Shown piece after piece: positions 50,048 to 61,500 of a DNA stretch of 64,000 bases. Below the pieces are notes generated by a model, which saw only the letters and a program-made list of their open reading frames with translations, did no database searches and was not told the origin of the DNA. The stretch lies in the NCBI RefSeq assembly GCF_048771995.1, contig NC_133063.1:9588001-9652000 (forward strand), in the 5' to 3' direction. The DNA is from Taeniopygia guttata. Lineage: Eukaryota > Chordata > Aves > Passeriformes > Estrildidae. Made by a program: the position numbers and the translations under genes. How positions within the stretch are numbered: position 1 is the first letter of the stretch; every line of letters starts with the position of its first letter.

Positions 50048-50458
50048 CAGCTTGGACTTCTGTCAGGAAGCCTTTGGCCCAGTTGATGGAGTCTCTTGGA
50101 AGGCACTTCAAAGAAGGTATTGAGGTGCTGGGGTGAGTCCAGAGAAGGGCAGTGAAGTTGGAGAAAGGTCTAGAGGGTAAATCCTATTAGGAGAGGCTGA
50201 GGGACCGAGGGTTGTTCAAGCTGTGCCAGGGGAGTTTCAGACTGGATGTCAGGAGGAACTTCTTGATGGAAAGGGTTTTTAAACATTGGCTTGGGCTGCC
50301 CAGAAAAGTGGTGAAGTCACCACCCTTGCAGACGTTCATGAAAGGACTGGACGTAGAACGTGGTGCAATGGTCTAATTGACAAAGCGGTGATCAGTCAAA
50401 GACTGGTCTCAATGGTCCAGAGGTCTTTCCCAGCCTAAAGGATTCTGTGATTCTGTGA
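50048..50458 (+). mobile_element. CR1 LINE, internally deleted, plus strand
   Basis: The first about 65 bp (CTTGGACTTCTGTCAGGAAG, then CCTTTGGCCCAG) match the mid-ORF2 region after the endonuclease. Near 50115 it jumps to the ORF2 C-terminus, TTGAGGTGCTGGGGTGAGTC, followed by the 3' UTR with GGATGTCAGGAGGAACTTCT and GGGCTGCCCAGAAAAGTGGT. It ends with the CR1 tail GATTCTGTGATTCTGTGA at 50458. The reverse transcriptase part is deleted. Confidence 0.92.
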
Positions 50459-50865
50459 ATTCTTGAAGAACAAAGGAATCTAGGCAGGCTAGCAATTTTT
50501 GAAGAAAAAAATCTTAAAGATGCAAAGTACTGCCCCTGAATGCCAAAAGATGTCTGGTGGAGGGGGCGGTGGCAGGGGGAATAAAACCAGTCTGAACAAG
50601 AGAGTTTTGGCTGTAATTCAGTAAAGAAAAGAGTTTATGACCTTTGGAAGAAGTGGGTCTCCACTCAGGAAGACTACTAAGTTCCAAATTTGTATGGAGA
50701 GAAAACATAAAGGGCCAAAGACCAACTAGAATTTAATTTGGCTACCACAGTAAAAGACAAAATGCTTCTATCAACACATCTGGTGATCTCGAAGACACAG
50801 ATGGGAAACAGAATGATGGCCTAATAATCCAGGGGGAAAAAATAACACATCTTAGACACATACAA

Positions 50866-52340
50866 GTCCGTGAGGCCAAATGGGTTCCTCCCAAGGGTAC
50901 TGAGGGAGCTGGAGGAAGAGCTCATTGAGCTATTTTTAATCATTTAGCAGCAGTCCTGGCTAACCAGGAAGATCCCAGGAGAATGGAAGCTGGCCAATGT
51001 GATGCCCTTCTACAAGGGCTGGAAGAAGGATCTGTAAGGTGCTGGGACACTAGAGGCCTGCCAGCCTGGGGAAGGTCATGGAGCAGATCATGTTGGGTGC
51101 CATTGTGCAGCACATACAGGACAACCAGGAGATCAGGCCCAGCCAGCAATGAATGATCTGGGGAAGGCAGGTGCTACGTGACCAACCTGATCTATGACAA
51201 GATGACCCAGTTAATAGATGAGGGAAAGGCTTTGGATGTTGTCTGTCTTGACTCGAGCAGAGCCTTTGATATTATCTCCCATGGCATTCTCACAGAGAAA
51301 CTGGAGAATTACTTGGATGGGTGCACTGTTTTTTGGGTAACAAAGTGTCTGGATGGCCAGATCCAGAGAGTGGTGGCAAATGGAGCTACAACCATCCGGT
51401 CACGAGTGCTTTTTCCAGGGATCAGAACTGGAGCCAGTTTTGGTTAACAGCTAGTTCACTGATCTGGATGAGGGAACATACTCTCAATACATTTTGCGGA
51501 CAACACCAGGCTGGGTGGGAGTGTTGACTTGCTGGAGGGCAGGAAGGCTTCTGCAGAGGGATCTGCACAGGCTGGATTGCTGGGCTGAGGCCAACGAGGT
51601 GAGATTCAATAAGGCCAAGTCTCAGGTCCTGCCCTTGGGTCACAACAACTTCGCTCAGCACTACAGATGGGGGAGAGAGCGTCTGGAAAGTTGCTCAGCA
51701 AAGGACCTGGGGGTGATAAGCTTGACATCTGTCTGAACACAAAGAAGCAGCGTGCCTAGGGGTCTAAGAAGGCCAGTGGCATCCTGGCCTGTATCAGGAA
51801 CAGTGTGGCCAGCAGGACCATGGCAGAGATTGTCCCCCTGTAACCAGCACTGGTGAGACCACACCTTGAGTGCTGTGCTCAATTCTGGGCCCCTCACTCC
51901 AAAAAGAACATTGAGGTGCTGGGGTGTGTCCAGAGAAGGGCAATGGAGCTGCTGCTGAAGAGTCTGGAGCACAAGACCTGTGAAGAGCAGCTGATGGGAC
52001 TAGGTGTGTTAAACCTGTAGAAAAAGACTCAGGGAAACTCCAACTCTGCAATTACAGGAAAGGAGGCTTTAATGAGGTGGGGATCAGCATTTTCTCCCAG
52101 CAAATGAGGGGATGAGAAGAAACAGCCTCAAATTGTACCAGTGGTGGTTTAGACTGCATAAATATGGAAATAATTCACTACTGAAAGGGATATCAGTCAC
52201 AGACCAGGCTGCTCAGGGAAGTGATTCAGTCCACGGTCTGGAGATATTTAAAAGATATGGCACTTAAGGACACGGATAAGGGGTGGAGTTGGAAGTGTTA
52301 TGTTAAATGTTGGACTTGATGACCTAAACGAGTCCATATA
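50866..52340 (+). mobile_element. CR1 LINE ORF2 reverse transcriptase relic, plus strand
   Basis: About 1.5 kb covers the CR1 reverse transcriptase to 3' UTR. Recognisable blocks in order are PKGTEGAG-like at 50896, a CWP-ANV-PF-KG-like block at 50960-51020, 'MTNLIYDKMTQLIDEGKALD' at 51178, and 'SRAFDIISHGI' at 51256-51290. The active-site box at 51493-51504 reads F-A-D-N, so the second catalytic Asp has become Asn. Then follow 'LGGSVDLLEG'-like at 51510, 'LDCWAEANEVRFNKAKSQVL', 'SGILACIRNS'-like at 51776 and '[16 protein letters not shown]'-like at 51850. Frameshifts and stops interrupt it. The 3' tail is worn and the terminal ATTCTATG repeats are missing. Dead copy, longer than usual for birds. 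Confidence 0.92.
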
Positions 52341-55139
52341 GATATGTTTATATGGAAATAAAAATAGTCTTAATATGTAGAAAAAACAGACAGATGACAA
52401 GATTTTATAGGCTGCCCTCTCTATGAATGGATCTAATTACTGGAGGTAAATAATGAGATGGTTTCAGGGGAAAGTTTACTACATTTGTGCTGAAAGGACA
52501 TTATGAACAAACAACAAAAGTCAAAGACATTTTTTTACATGATCCTTATTTTCACAGAACTGGTAATACTCAGGTTGAAACCATGGTTCATCCTGGCCAT
52601 ACAAAGTTACTAACTGGAATCCTTTTATTACAATAATTTATCACAATTATATCACATAACTTTATATTTTAAAAAAATGAATAATAATAAAATAATGAAT
52701 AATAATTAATTAATAAGAAATAGAGGGTTTAGGGCTGGTGTTTGCAGTAAAAGCTAAAACAAAAGTGCAGAGCCTAAATGAAGTCAGATCCAAAAACATT
52801 TTAGACATGGATATCTGTGATGTCAACCATGAGAAACATGAGCTTCCTGTTCCAGAGGACAGTCCAGAAGAGAAGCTGGTTTAATCAGTGTAGTCCTTGA
52901 TCTGTGTGGTACACCACATAATCTGGGAGAGAAGTTAGGAGGGTCAGTGTAGCAGTTCCAGCCTTACCGTGTGCAGTCTCCAAGGATGTAGGGCCCCTTG
53001 TATTTCTCCCAAGGTATTCCTGAATTCTCCTCTTTTTCTCCCCAGGGTTTTGTTTGAGTCTCTCTGGATTCTCATAATTTCTTTAGTCTCGCCTCAAAAA
53101 TCTCTTTGTCTGGGTTACTTCTTGTAGGTACCTTCTGTGTCTCTCTTGAGAGACCCTGGACAATATCTATCACACACTGCTAGAGAATGCCTGGTTCCTG
53201 TACTCAAATCCTCTCAGTATCTCACACTTGGCTCTTGCCTCACTGCCATTCAGTCCACCCTTTCTGAAAGTATCTCCACACTTTCTCCATGACACTTTTA
53301 CAACTTTCACAGCAGTTAACAAGCTGTTTACTTGTAAATGGTTACCTTATCCTTCCCTATTCTTTCATAGCTGAATTTCAGCCAGGTCCCGCCCATATTA
53401 CCTGACACAATCTAGCCATTACTCTATAAACAATCCTGTAATTCTTCCCATATATTAATTTCATATAATGATCATGTTTAAGTCATCCCCATGGCTTATG
53501 CAATTCACTAGATTTCCAGCCATCCTTTTGATATTTCTGCTGTGGTTAGAACCATTGTTTCTTGGGGGCAGACTTGTGGAATGGGTTAATATAATCAACT
53601 TGCCAACAAGCTTCACCAAACTTGTGTTTTGGAATTGTCAGCAGCAGCAAATGCAATTCAGGGACCCTGAAAGCAAAGGCAATGTTTGGTCTAATCCTGT
53701 CACTGAACTAAATACAAGGTGGAGAGCACTGAAGTCACTGCATTATCTCTAGACTGTGCATACCTTGTTTGCAGAGGAAGCTCAAGGCTCGAGACAGGAA
53801 ATCACATGCTGCAGAAAATTGGATTGTACATGGTCATCCCTTGCAACATATGAACATTTATTTTCAGTAGGACTTCTATTTGCTTTATTTCAGATCAATA
53901 ACTTTGCTCAGCTGCTGTGATTTTCATCCTTACTTTCTTCTTATCTTCTTTCTGAGGCCTCCAGAAATAAGTAATAAAAGAAAGCAATATGTGGTATGTA
54001 ATGTGGGATCATTGCAGATCATTAAAAAAGGAAAAAACTATGAAAACCAGTTGAATCTCCCTTTTATTTCCTTCACTTCTTGTTCAGACCACGAACACAC
54101 ACAGTTCTGTTCCAAATCTGTTTTGTTTTACCCTTTTGACAGGGACATAGTAGTGTAGTGTGTGGGGTGAGGTCTTCAATTTGTTTGTTTAAAATTCTGT
54201 TAAGACCTTGCTTGTTTTGCTCAGGCACCACTTGAGGTACCACCCAAGGACAGCATGAATAACTTACAGCAGCAGAGAACTGAGTCCACCAGAGTATAGC
54301 TTAGCAGCATACCAGTGTTGAAATGGAATCAGAGCCTGGATAATAGATAACATTTGTGGGCTCCACCAATATTGCCACATGGTGTTTGTGTTGCCAGCTT
54401 GAGCCATGACATCAAGATAAAGTGCAAAACCCAATGGAATGCTGAGGAGCAGCATACAAATGTGTCATTCTCCAAGCAGTAAGCATTTTCCTCAGAGTAT
54501 AGATTCAGGCCATGTTCTTTCAGAAGCAGAAAGGGTAAATCCTATTAGGATATTGTCTGTTTTGTACCTTTGCACTCAATTCAGCCCTGTACTTTGCATC
54601 CTGTCTCTGAAGATTTAATTTCAAAGTAAGACAATAATGTTATCAAGTAGAGAAACCATGGTGATGATTGTACTTCCACAAACCTAAATGATTTTCCAAT
54701 TATGGAAGGAGCTGCGAAATCCAACCTCGGCCACTAAAGCTCTCCTACACATCATACAGATGTTCACAGCCTTCACCATGCTGTGAAATACTCATCAAAA
54801 CAGAAGCCTAATTAACACCTCTTACAAAGGCTGCAAAAAGTGACTCTCCAGTGTTATGCTGCTAGCTGCAATATCTGGATTCCTCGGACACCACCAGCAA
54901 TATCATTCACACATGGACCCATCTCAGCCCTTGTAAAGCTGCACATTATCAAGAGAATTAGTCAGGGTAGAACTGAGATATATAATTTCCAGACTCCAAA
55001 TTACAACCTAATGATTACTTTCACAACCCAGTTGAGACAAACACAAGTTGTTCTAAAAGACTGCTTCAATTATTAGCTATTCATGACAATCTGAGTACAC
55101 AAGGACAGTCAGAGGAAAAAAAGGGAGAGGTTTATACTT
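52341..55139. other. Intergenic stretch downstream of SHB
   Basis: AT-rich, no exon recognised. Positions 52970-53420 are pyrimidine-rich on plus and could be LTR debris, but no boundary or signal is clear. Confidence 0.45.
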
Positions 55140-55156
55140 TTTTTTTAAAATAAACT

Positions 55157-55162
55157 TTTAAT
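55157..55162 (-). terminator. Candidate SHB polyadenylation signal ATTAAA
   Basis: On minus the sequence reads GCACATTAAAAGTTTATTTT, with ATTAAA followed within 10 bp by TTTATTTT and A/T-rich sequence. ATTAAA is the commonest variant of the AATAAA signal. Confidence 0.4.
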
Positions 55163-56197
55163 GTGCAATATAGGCATGATCACTACAAGATCTTCCACCT
55201 ATACGCAATACTACACACTGTTAACACACCGCATTTTCACTGTACATTAAAAAAATCTGGGAAGAATATTCCTTCACTGGAAAAATATCATACAATCACT
55301 TAAATAAACAGAGACAACATTACAGTGCAAACAAAATCCTGGTTTTATTTATTCTGCAATTACTGAGTACTTTCTAAAAGTCTTTTAGAAAAATAATAAA
55401 AAACCTTCCCATGGACAACCAAAACGTTCTGAGATGATTTCCTCTTACTGAACCAAGAACCTTGATCTGATCCTTGAAGCTGTAATAAGCAGTATATTCA
55501 TCTGTATGATGCACATTCATATAATTCATATGAAACAATAGATCCCAACCCAAAATTTGCAGACAGCGATAAAATGGCACTTGCTGGCTTTGTCTGACTT
55601 TTGATCAGACCCATGACAAGAAAGGTCTGGTACAATAGTTATCCCCATGAATTAAAGACAAAGTGCTTAAGGAAGCCAGACAAGGCCTTGGTTAATGATG
55701 CTATTGTTTTCTACTGGTAATTGCTGTTAGACAGAGTAGGGGCATACTTTTTTTTTTCCCTTTAAATAAAAACAGACTATGGAACAGCAATCATGCCCAA
55801 TTCAACATGCAAAAGAAGAAATAACACATATTTCTGTCCCAAAGAGCATGAGAGTGATGCTCGAGCCCACAAAGGCCAAGACTCAGAGAAGATGTCACCT
55901 GATTCCTAATCTGTGTGAACTCTGACACCTTCATAAACTCCTACTCTGGTGAGAGAATATACTAACTTAAAAGTGCTTGTATGCTCTTGTCAGTTGGGTG
56001 ATGTTAAGAGAGTAAAGACTTTAGGGAAATAAAAAAAGCAGGTAGGTGAATATGATGCCTTAAGTTTTAGCTTTCATATTTTTCAGATTCTGTGCTGCTT
56101 TAGTGTGTAGCTCTCAGCCTCATATTAAGTGTTGGTAAGTTCTCTTGACAGGGTAGGTAGACAAAACAATTCCTTTTCCAGCTTGACCAAAGTCAAC

Positions 56198-56510
56198 TGT
56201 TACAAGCTCCAGGCCCAAAAAGTATAAACAACAGTGAATTGAAGAGAGAAAACAAGGAGGATGGAATTTCATAACCTAAATCTATAAGTGGACAAGTAAC
56301 TCCAATATGCTAATGGACCAAAACTCATAAAAGTGTGAGATGTTGTGACTGGTGGTCCATTGTGTGACCATTTTGGGTTCATCTTGGGTGTAGCCCTGGC
56401 CAGGCTCTTACACTGCCCAAGGTGTATCCTTTAAGGCCTTTCAATAAATATCTAATTTATTCTTTAACTCTGTCTAGCCTCTGTTCTAGGTCAGCCTTCT
56501 CAAGGCATCA
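56198..56510 (+). mobile_element. ERV solo LTR, plus strand, antisense within the SHB 3' UTR
   Basis: It starts TGTTACAAGCTCCAGGCCCA, has AATTTCATAACCTAAA and CCAATATGCTAATGGACC in U3, a TATA-like CATAAAAGTG at about 56325, and then GTGACCATTTTGGGTTCATC. AATAAA at 56443-56448 is followed by TCTAATTTATTCTTTAACTC, TGTCTAGCCTCTGTTCTAGG and the end GGCATCA at 56510. The R-U5 wording is that of a frequent avian LTR. No target-site duplication is clear. Its orientation is opposite to SHB. Confidence 0.85.
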
Positions 56511-58317
56511 AGTACATGAAAAGGGGATGTTTGTTTTCATTTGGACAGGAATGTTGTCCTCCACTGAGGCACCCTCCTTGGAAAACTAGAAAACCTATTT
56601 CAGTGCAGCCTCCAATTCTGGGTGAGACAGACAGTTTGACCCACTGCCATTGCTGCACAGAAGGACACTGGGCTCTTCACACACATATGATCAACTTCTG
56701 TTCAATCTGCATTGGATGCCATTTAAAGAATAAGGCAGCTTAAAAGGAAGCACCAGTGAGAGTATGTGGGTCATCCTTGAGGTTCTTAACAGATTAGACA
56801 ATACCATGAAGAACTACTTTTACAGGCAGTAAGTGGTTATTCCATCACAATTTTCAGATTTGCACTTCTTTCTAAGCATACATAAAAAAATAGTAGTAGC
56901 TAAGAAAGCTGAATTAAATAGCACACAATTTCACAGTCCTATTGCTGTCTGTAAAATACATAACCTGCATATAACCAGTTTGCTACTATACTAGCTGATG
57001 GGTTAATTCACAACATTCTAGATGTATGTGGGAGATGGCACAACATGAGGACTATAAGGCTATAGATCCCCCAGTTCCAGCTTGTGTACAATTGTAATTT
57101 TTCACTTATCTCACTGAATGAGCACACAAAGCATGTAGAAAATATGTCCCAAGTGCATGGGCACTGATTTGGCAGGACTAAGATACAGAGCAGCTTCCCC
57201 AGTGCTTCTGGCTGACAGCGACTGAAATACAGCAGGAGGCAGGCTTCTGCTCATGGTGAAAAAGAGCACTGGCCAGAAAGTATGTGCCAGTGGGGCTGTG
57301 CCTTAACAATGCCTTGGCAGACCATTGAGGCCAGAAAAACAAAATTCTGCTCTGCTACATACTGCAGTTCTCACAGCTGCAAAAGCCACCTTGTGGAAAG
57401 GCAGTGTGATACACAAGTTAACCTGCTACATCAGTAGGACAGCTGTTTGATCCAGATGAATGAGCAAGTGAAGATTTCGCCTACTAAAGCTTTATAAAAG
57501 CCTTTGACCACCCTCATGCATAAATACTAACCCACATGTCAAAATTACTTATCCTAACTACTTAAAACATTATGGTGTAACTGCCCCAAACAGAATTAGC
57601 TGCCTGTACCTACAAATGAAACTTGCAAATGAAGACAGTAAACATTAAGAGATTATTGTACCAAAAAGGATAAAAATATATAACAAACTACTGTTTAATT
57701 ACATCCCCTATTCATAAGTAATTGACTGTGATTTGCTCTCACAAAACTATTTTAAGATTGTGTGTCTAATAGAAGTTCAATATTTGACTACCCCAAGAAA
57801 CTGCATTAAAAAAATCCCAAACCCATCAAGCTAAGTGACCAGAGCCAGAGACTTGCTTGCTAAGCAGCTCCTTCTCAGGTCTATCTAGAACACCCTAGGG
57901 TCCCCTCAGAGTAAGGTTACTCTTTCTCACGGAGAAGTTTCTCAGGGTAGCAAGAGAATACAAGTTGTTGGTTTTTTACTGCTGAGAAGAACTTGTTGAT
58001 TCTTCTCAAAGCATGAAGGAAGAACCTTTGTTGGGAAGCACTTTCATTCACATAGAAGGTCTGGGAAGGTTATCTGCTCTCCTTGCACTAAAATAAGTGT
58101 TCTTTCTCTTATGCAGCAATACAACTCTAGAGGCATGCTGCAGCACAAGTGTATCACACACACAGTCCCACAGACAACTCTGCAGGCAGCCCACATTCAC
58201 AAGACTAAATGCTGCCTCTCTCCATCATAGACTCAAGCTCTAAATTCTGGCAATGAATTCTGTGCAACCCAGCTTATCTCTCACCTCCCAACCACAGGAA
58301 GGGGTGAGACTAGGTTA

Positions 58318-58501
58318 TCAGAGAGTCCGTACAGCCACAGGGTAGAGCAACGACAAGTGTTCTGCTCCTTTGATGGGCAGCTTTTTTGTAGTGTAGTAGT
58401 GGATTACTTCAGGAACACTGTCGAAGGGAGGGCTGTTCTGACCCAGGATGTATTTCTCTTTGGTTTTCGTCAGCTTCATATGCATAAAACCTTGACTGCT
58501 C
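58318..58501 (-). CDS. SHB: SHB terminal coding exon (C-terminal half of SH2 domain)
   Basis: SHB is a cytoplasmic adapter that binds phosphotyrosine on receptor tyrosine kinases such as VEGFR, FGFR and PDGFR through a C-terminal SH2 domain and passes signals to other adapters. This exon encodes the last 60 residues, from SSQGFMHMKL to LLYPVAVRTL, then TGA at 58318-58320. The segment 'GQNSPPFDSVPEVIHYYTTK' is the strand and helix B part of the SH2 domain, and 'KLPIKGAEHLSLLYPVAVRTL' is its conserved SHB-type end. The ending favours SHB over SHF, SHD or SHE. The acceptor is at 58502-58503 on minus (CTTTCCTTGCAG), and the first exon base completes a split Arg codon (phase 2). The open frame extends upstream to a Met at 58641, but that is intron. 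Earlier exons, with the SH2 arginine that binds phosphate, lie beyond 64000. Confidence 0.95.
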
Positions 58502-61500
58502 CTGCAAGGAAAGCAAAGCGTAAGTTCATGCTTGTGCATAGGGAAGAGGGACGCAGCACCACAACAAGCCCTCCTTATGGAGGGGAAAGTAGCAGAACAA
58601 AATGCCAGTAGTTGCTGGGTGGCAGGCCAGACTGGCTCCACCTGCTAATTGCAAACCCCCCTGAACAGTTCACCACAAAGGCAGCCTAAGGTGGTATTTT
58701 GTTTTCAGCACCTGTGCTGCCTTGATCCACATGCATAGCTGTCTCACACAGAAAATTAACAGAGGTGTGCCAGAAGACAATCCATTTCCTTCCCATGGCC
58801 CCTCTCTCCAGCCCTTTCAATATTTTTCTATGAATACTTATTTTCAGTATAGCCAGCCATTACTTCTGGACCCAATATCTGTGGTGTTGTCCTGTCAGAG
58901 GCCTGAGGGTCCCTATGCAGGCACAAGCAGGCAATGAACCTTGCTTAGCTAGGCAAGACAAGACCTGCCCTGGTCTACCCTGGATGGCTTACCTGTGGAT
59001 GCCACAAGGCAGACCTCACTCATTCCACCTGGGCAGCAACTGTCCAGAACAGATCTCTGTGCATAATCTGGTGGCTTGAGGTGGGAAAACTACTCCAGGT
59101 GAGCACGTTCCCAAGGCAATGGCATAGTACTGCTTTAAACTGAGCACTATACTGAGCAAGGGCTGCTGTCCTGTGGTCTTTCTGCAAGCACGTTCTTTGA
59201 AGGAAGGCTCATGATTACGCAGGCAAGAGAAGAGGAGAAGAGTGTCATGGAACTCATGGAACTGCCCTGCCTGCTATTGGCAAAGCAACCTGTCCGACAG
59301 AATTCCACTCTGATGGGTAGCACCCACACTGCCATACAGCACTAGAGGTATAAAGTAGGCCTCAGCTCTTCCCAGGAGCGACCCTTCAGTTTTGCTGCCT
59401 TAACATAACAAACATATAAGCTACTTAAAAGCATAGACTTCAGCCAGGGCACACAAGTGCAAAGAACAGCTCTGACATATCAAGATGTTAAATGAGGCTT
59501 AGAAGGTTTTTATGGCTTGTTTGATGTCCTAATCCCTAACCTTCTGGCTCCAAGCCATTGTTTCTCCTAGGTGTGTCCAGGGGCAGAGACAGTAGTGTTA
59601 AAATTGGAGTTGGCCTGTGCCAGCAAAAAAGCCCAATTCAAGATGACACAGAAAGCTGCAGCAGGAAAACAAATTATGTTACAACCAGCTTCTCTAAAAT
59701 CTGCCATATTCCAGTTAGCAGGTGCAGCGTTCCCTTTGTAAGTGCCTGTATCATAACCAAGCTCCTATCTTTGAGATGTATTCAACAATTCTCTGATGAA
59801 GAGAAACCTGCTCCATAGAAACTATGGCAGGCACTGTAATTATGGCTCTACATGCTTAAAATTGTGCTTTAAATATCAATTTCTTAGTGGGAAAATATAT
59901 TTTTCAAGTAATAATTAATCTCTAAATGATTTCCCTTAAACAAGAGTGGCATCTTTAAATACTTATTATGAGGACAGATGTATTGCTCTCTTTCTTCAGT
60001 TGACTATGAATCGGCTTTGCCACAAAATGACTTAAAAGTGTGCAGGTACATTATTGGAATCAGGTGCATACTAATTTCTGAAGTATGGCAAGGACTGAAG
60101 AAAGATCTTTTAAGTGCACTTTAGGGCAGAGAAGGAAAAGGCACAAGCATTTTTTGAGCAGGAGTGTTCAGGTTTTGACCAGGAATGCACATAGTATGAA
60201 CAAATTGCTACAAGTCATGCATTCATGACAGACAGCTGTTGCTTCCCCAAGAAGGACCTATGTATATATTCAGGTTTGTGTAGCACATAGTCACTGAGCA
60301 CACACAGAAAGAATCCCTGCTATATATCCTGACATGTGAGCCTTCTGGAAGGCCACGCAGTTTGTGAGGGAGCAGGAATGTGAGCTAAAAATTATGAATA
60401 GCAGGCTAATGGAGTGTAGACAAGGCTAATCCATAGCTTCTGCCCTTGGGATGGAACAAACCCAATCAGCAATGCAAGATGGGGCACAATGGGCCAGAAA
60501 AGGAACTGTGGTAGGGAGGGCACATGGTGGAAAGGAGACTGATTCAATGATCTGCCCATGAAGGCCTACTGCAGCCTTGAGTTCCATGGCAAAATTCCAG
60601 CTGCTGGAAGAGAGTGACACTACTTCTACAGAGTACTCGTGAGACTGCATCTCTAACTGGTGAGAGTGTGTCCCGTGATAAAAGAGATGTCAATACTGAA
60701 GCATATCCACAGCAGGACCACTAAACATGGTCTGGGGATGGGAACACCTGACACATGAGGATAGGCTTGAGGAAACTGTGCCTGTTTAGTCTCCAGGAGA
60801 AGAAAAGGTAGGATGGAGGATGCCAGGTTGCAATCATCCACTGCCTAAAAGGGAGAGTTACAATTCTCATCTTCTATAACATAGAACAAATTAAGTTGAT
60901 AGAAACTCAACTCAGCACCTTGAAATCATGCCCTTGAATTAAACCCTTTCAACTGTAAACTATTCTGTGAAATTCACATCTACACTAAGGATCCTTCTGT
61001 GCTGTCTCACCTTCACTGTTTGTCTTTAAAATGTCTCACAGTCTCCCCTCTTCTGGTATGCCCGGACTCAGAGAATCAGTGCCTTTAGTAAGAGTTAAGG
61101 GCAAAATGCCTCTGCACTTGATTAACAGCACCAGTGCTGCTAGAGCAGTGACCAGAATTGCAGAAACCATGTCAAAAAAGAACCTGGAAGTCATACTCCC
61201 TCTTCCTCTCCTCCAAACACTGATTTCATTACAGAAATTTCCGGTAATGACAGGGAAAAAATCTTAATGGTTGAAGTGATTGTAAATAAGTTTCTGCTTA
61301 GTTTTTGAATCACTGTTGGGGTCTACCTGAACAAGCACCTGATTGAGTAGTTGTGGTTTTGGAATGCCTATTTTTCAGCTCAGCAACAACTATTAGATCT
61401 GCTAAACTCAAGGTTTACAAAGAAAAGAACATAAATAGTGATCCCAAGTTCACACTGGTGAAGAGCCAGTGCCTCAAAGAGACAAGACATACACATTTTG

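Larger units (their letters stand above)
55140..58317 (-). other. SHB: Proposed SHB 3' untranslated region
   Basis: The sequence continues leftward from the SHB stop codon with no splice site that I can support. The end near 55140 is proposed from an ATTAAA signal (complement of 55157-55162) followed by a T-rich stretch on minus. The 1 kb before it is less repeat-like than the intergenic DNA. An antisense LTR lies within it at 56198-56510. The 3.2 kb length is plausible for this gene family, but the true end needs transcript data, and a shorter 3' UTR is possible. Confidence 0.45.

Noticed and set aside
58502..58641. N-terminal extension of the SHB frame to a Met at 58641
   Set aside because: It lies upstream of a clear splice acceptor (CTTTCCTTGCAG), does not resemble an SH2 domain, and interrupts the known protein.
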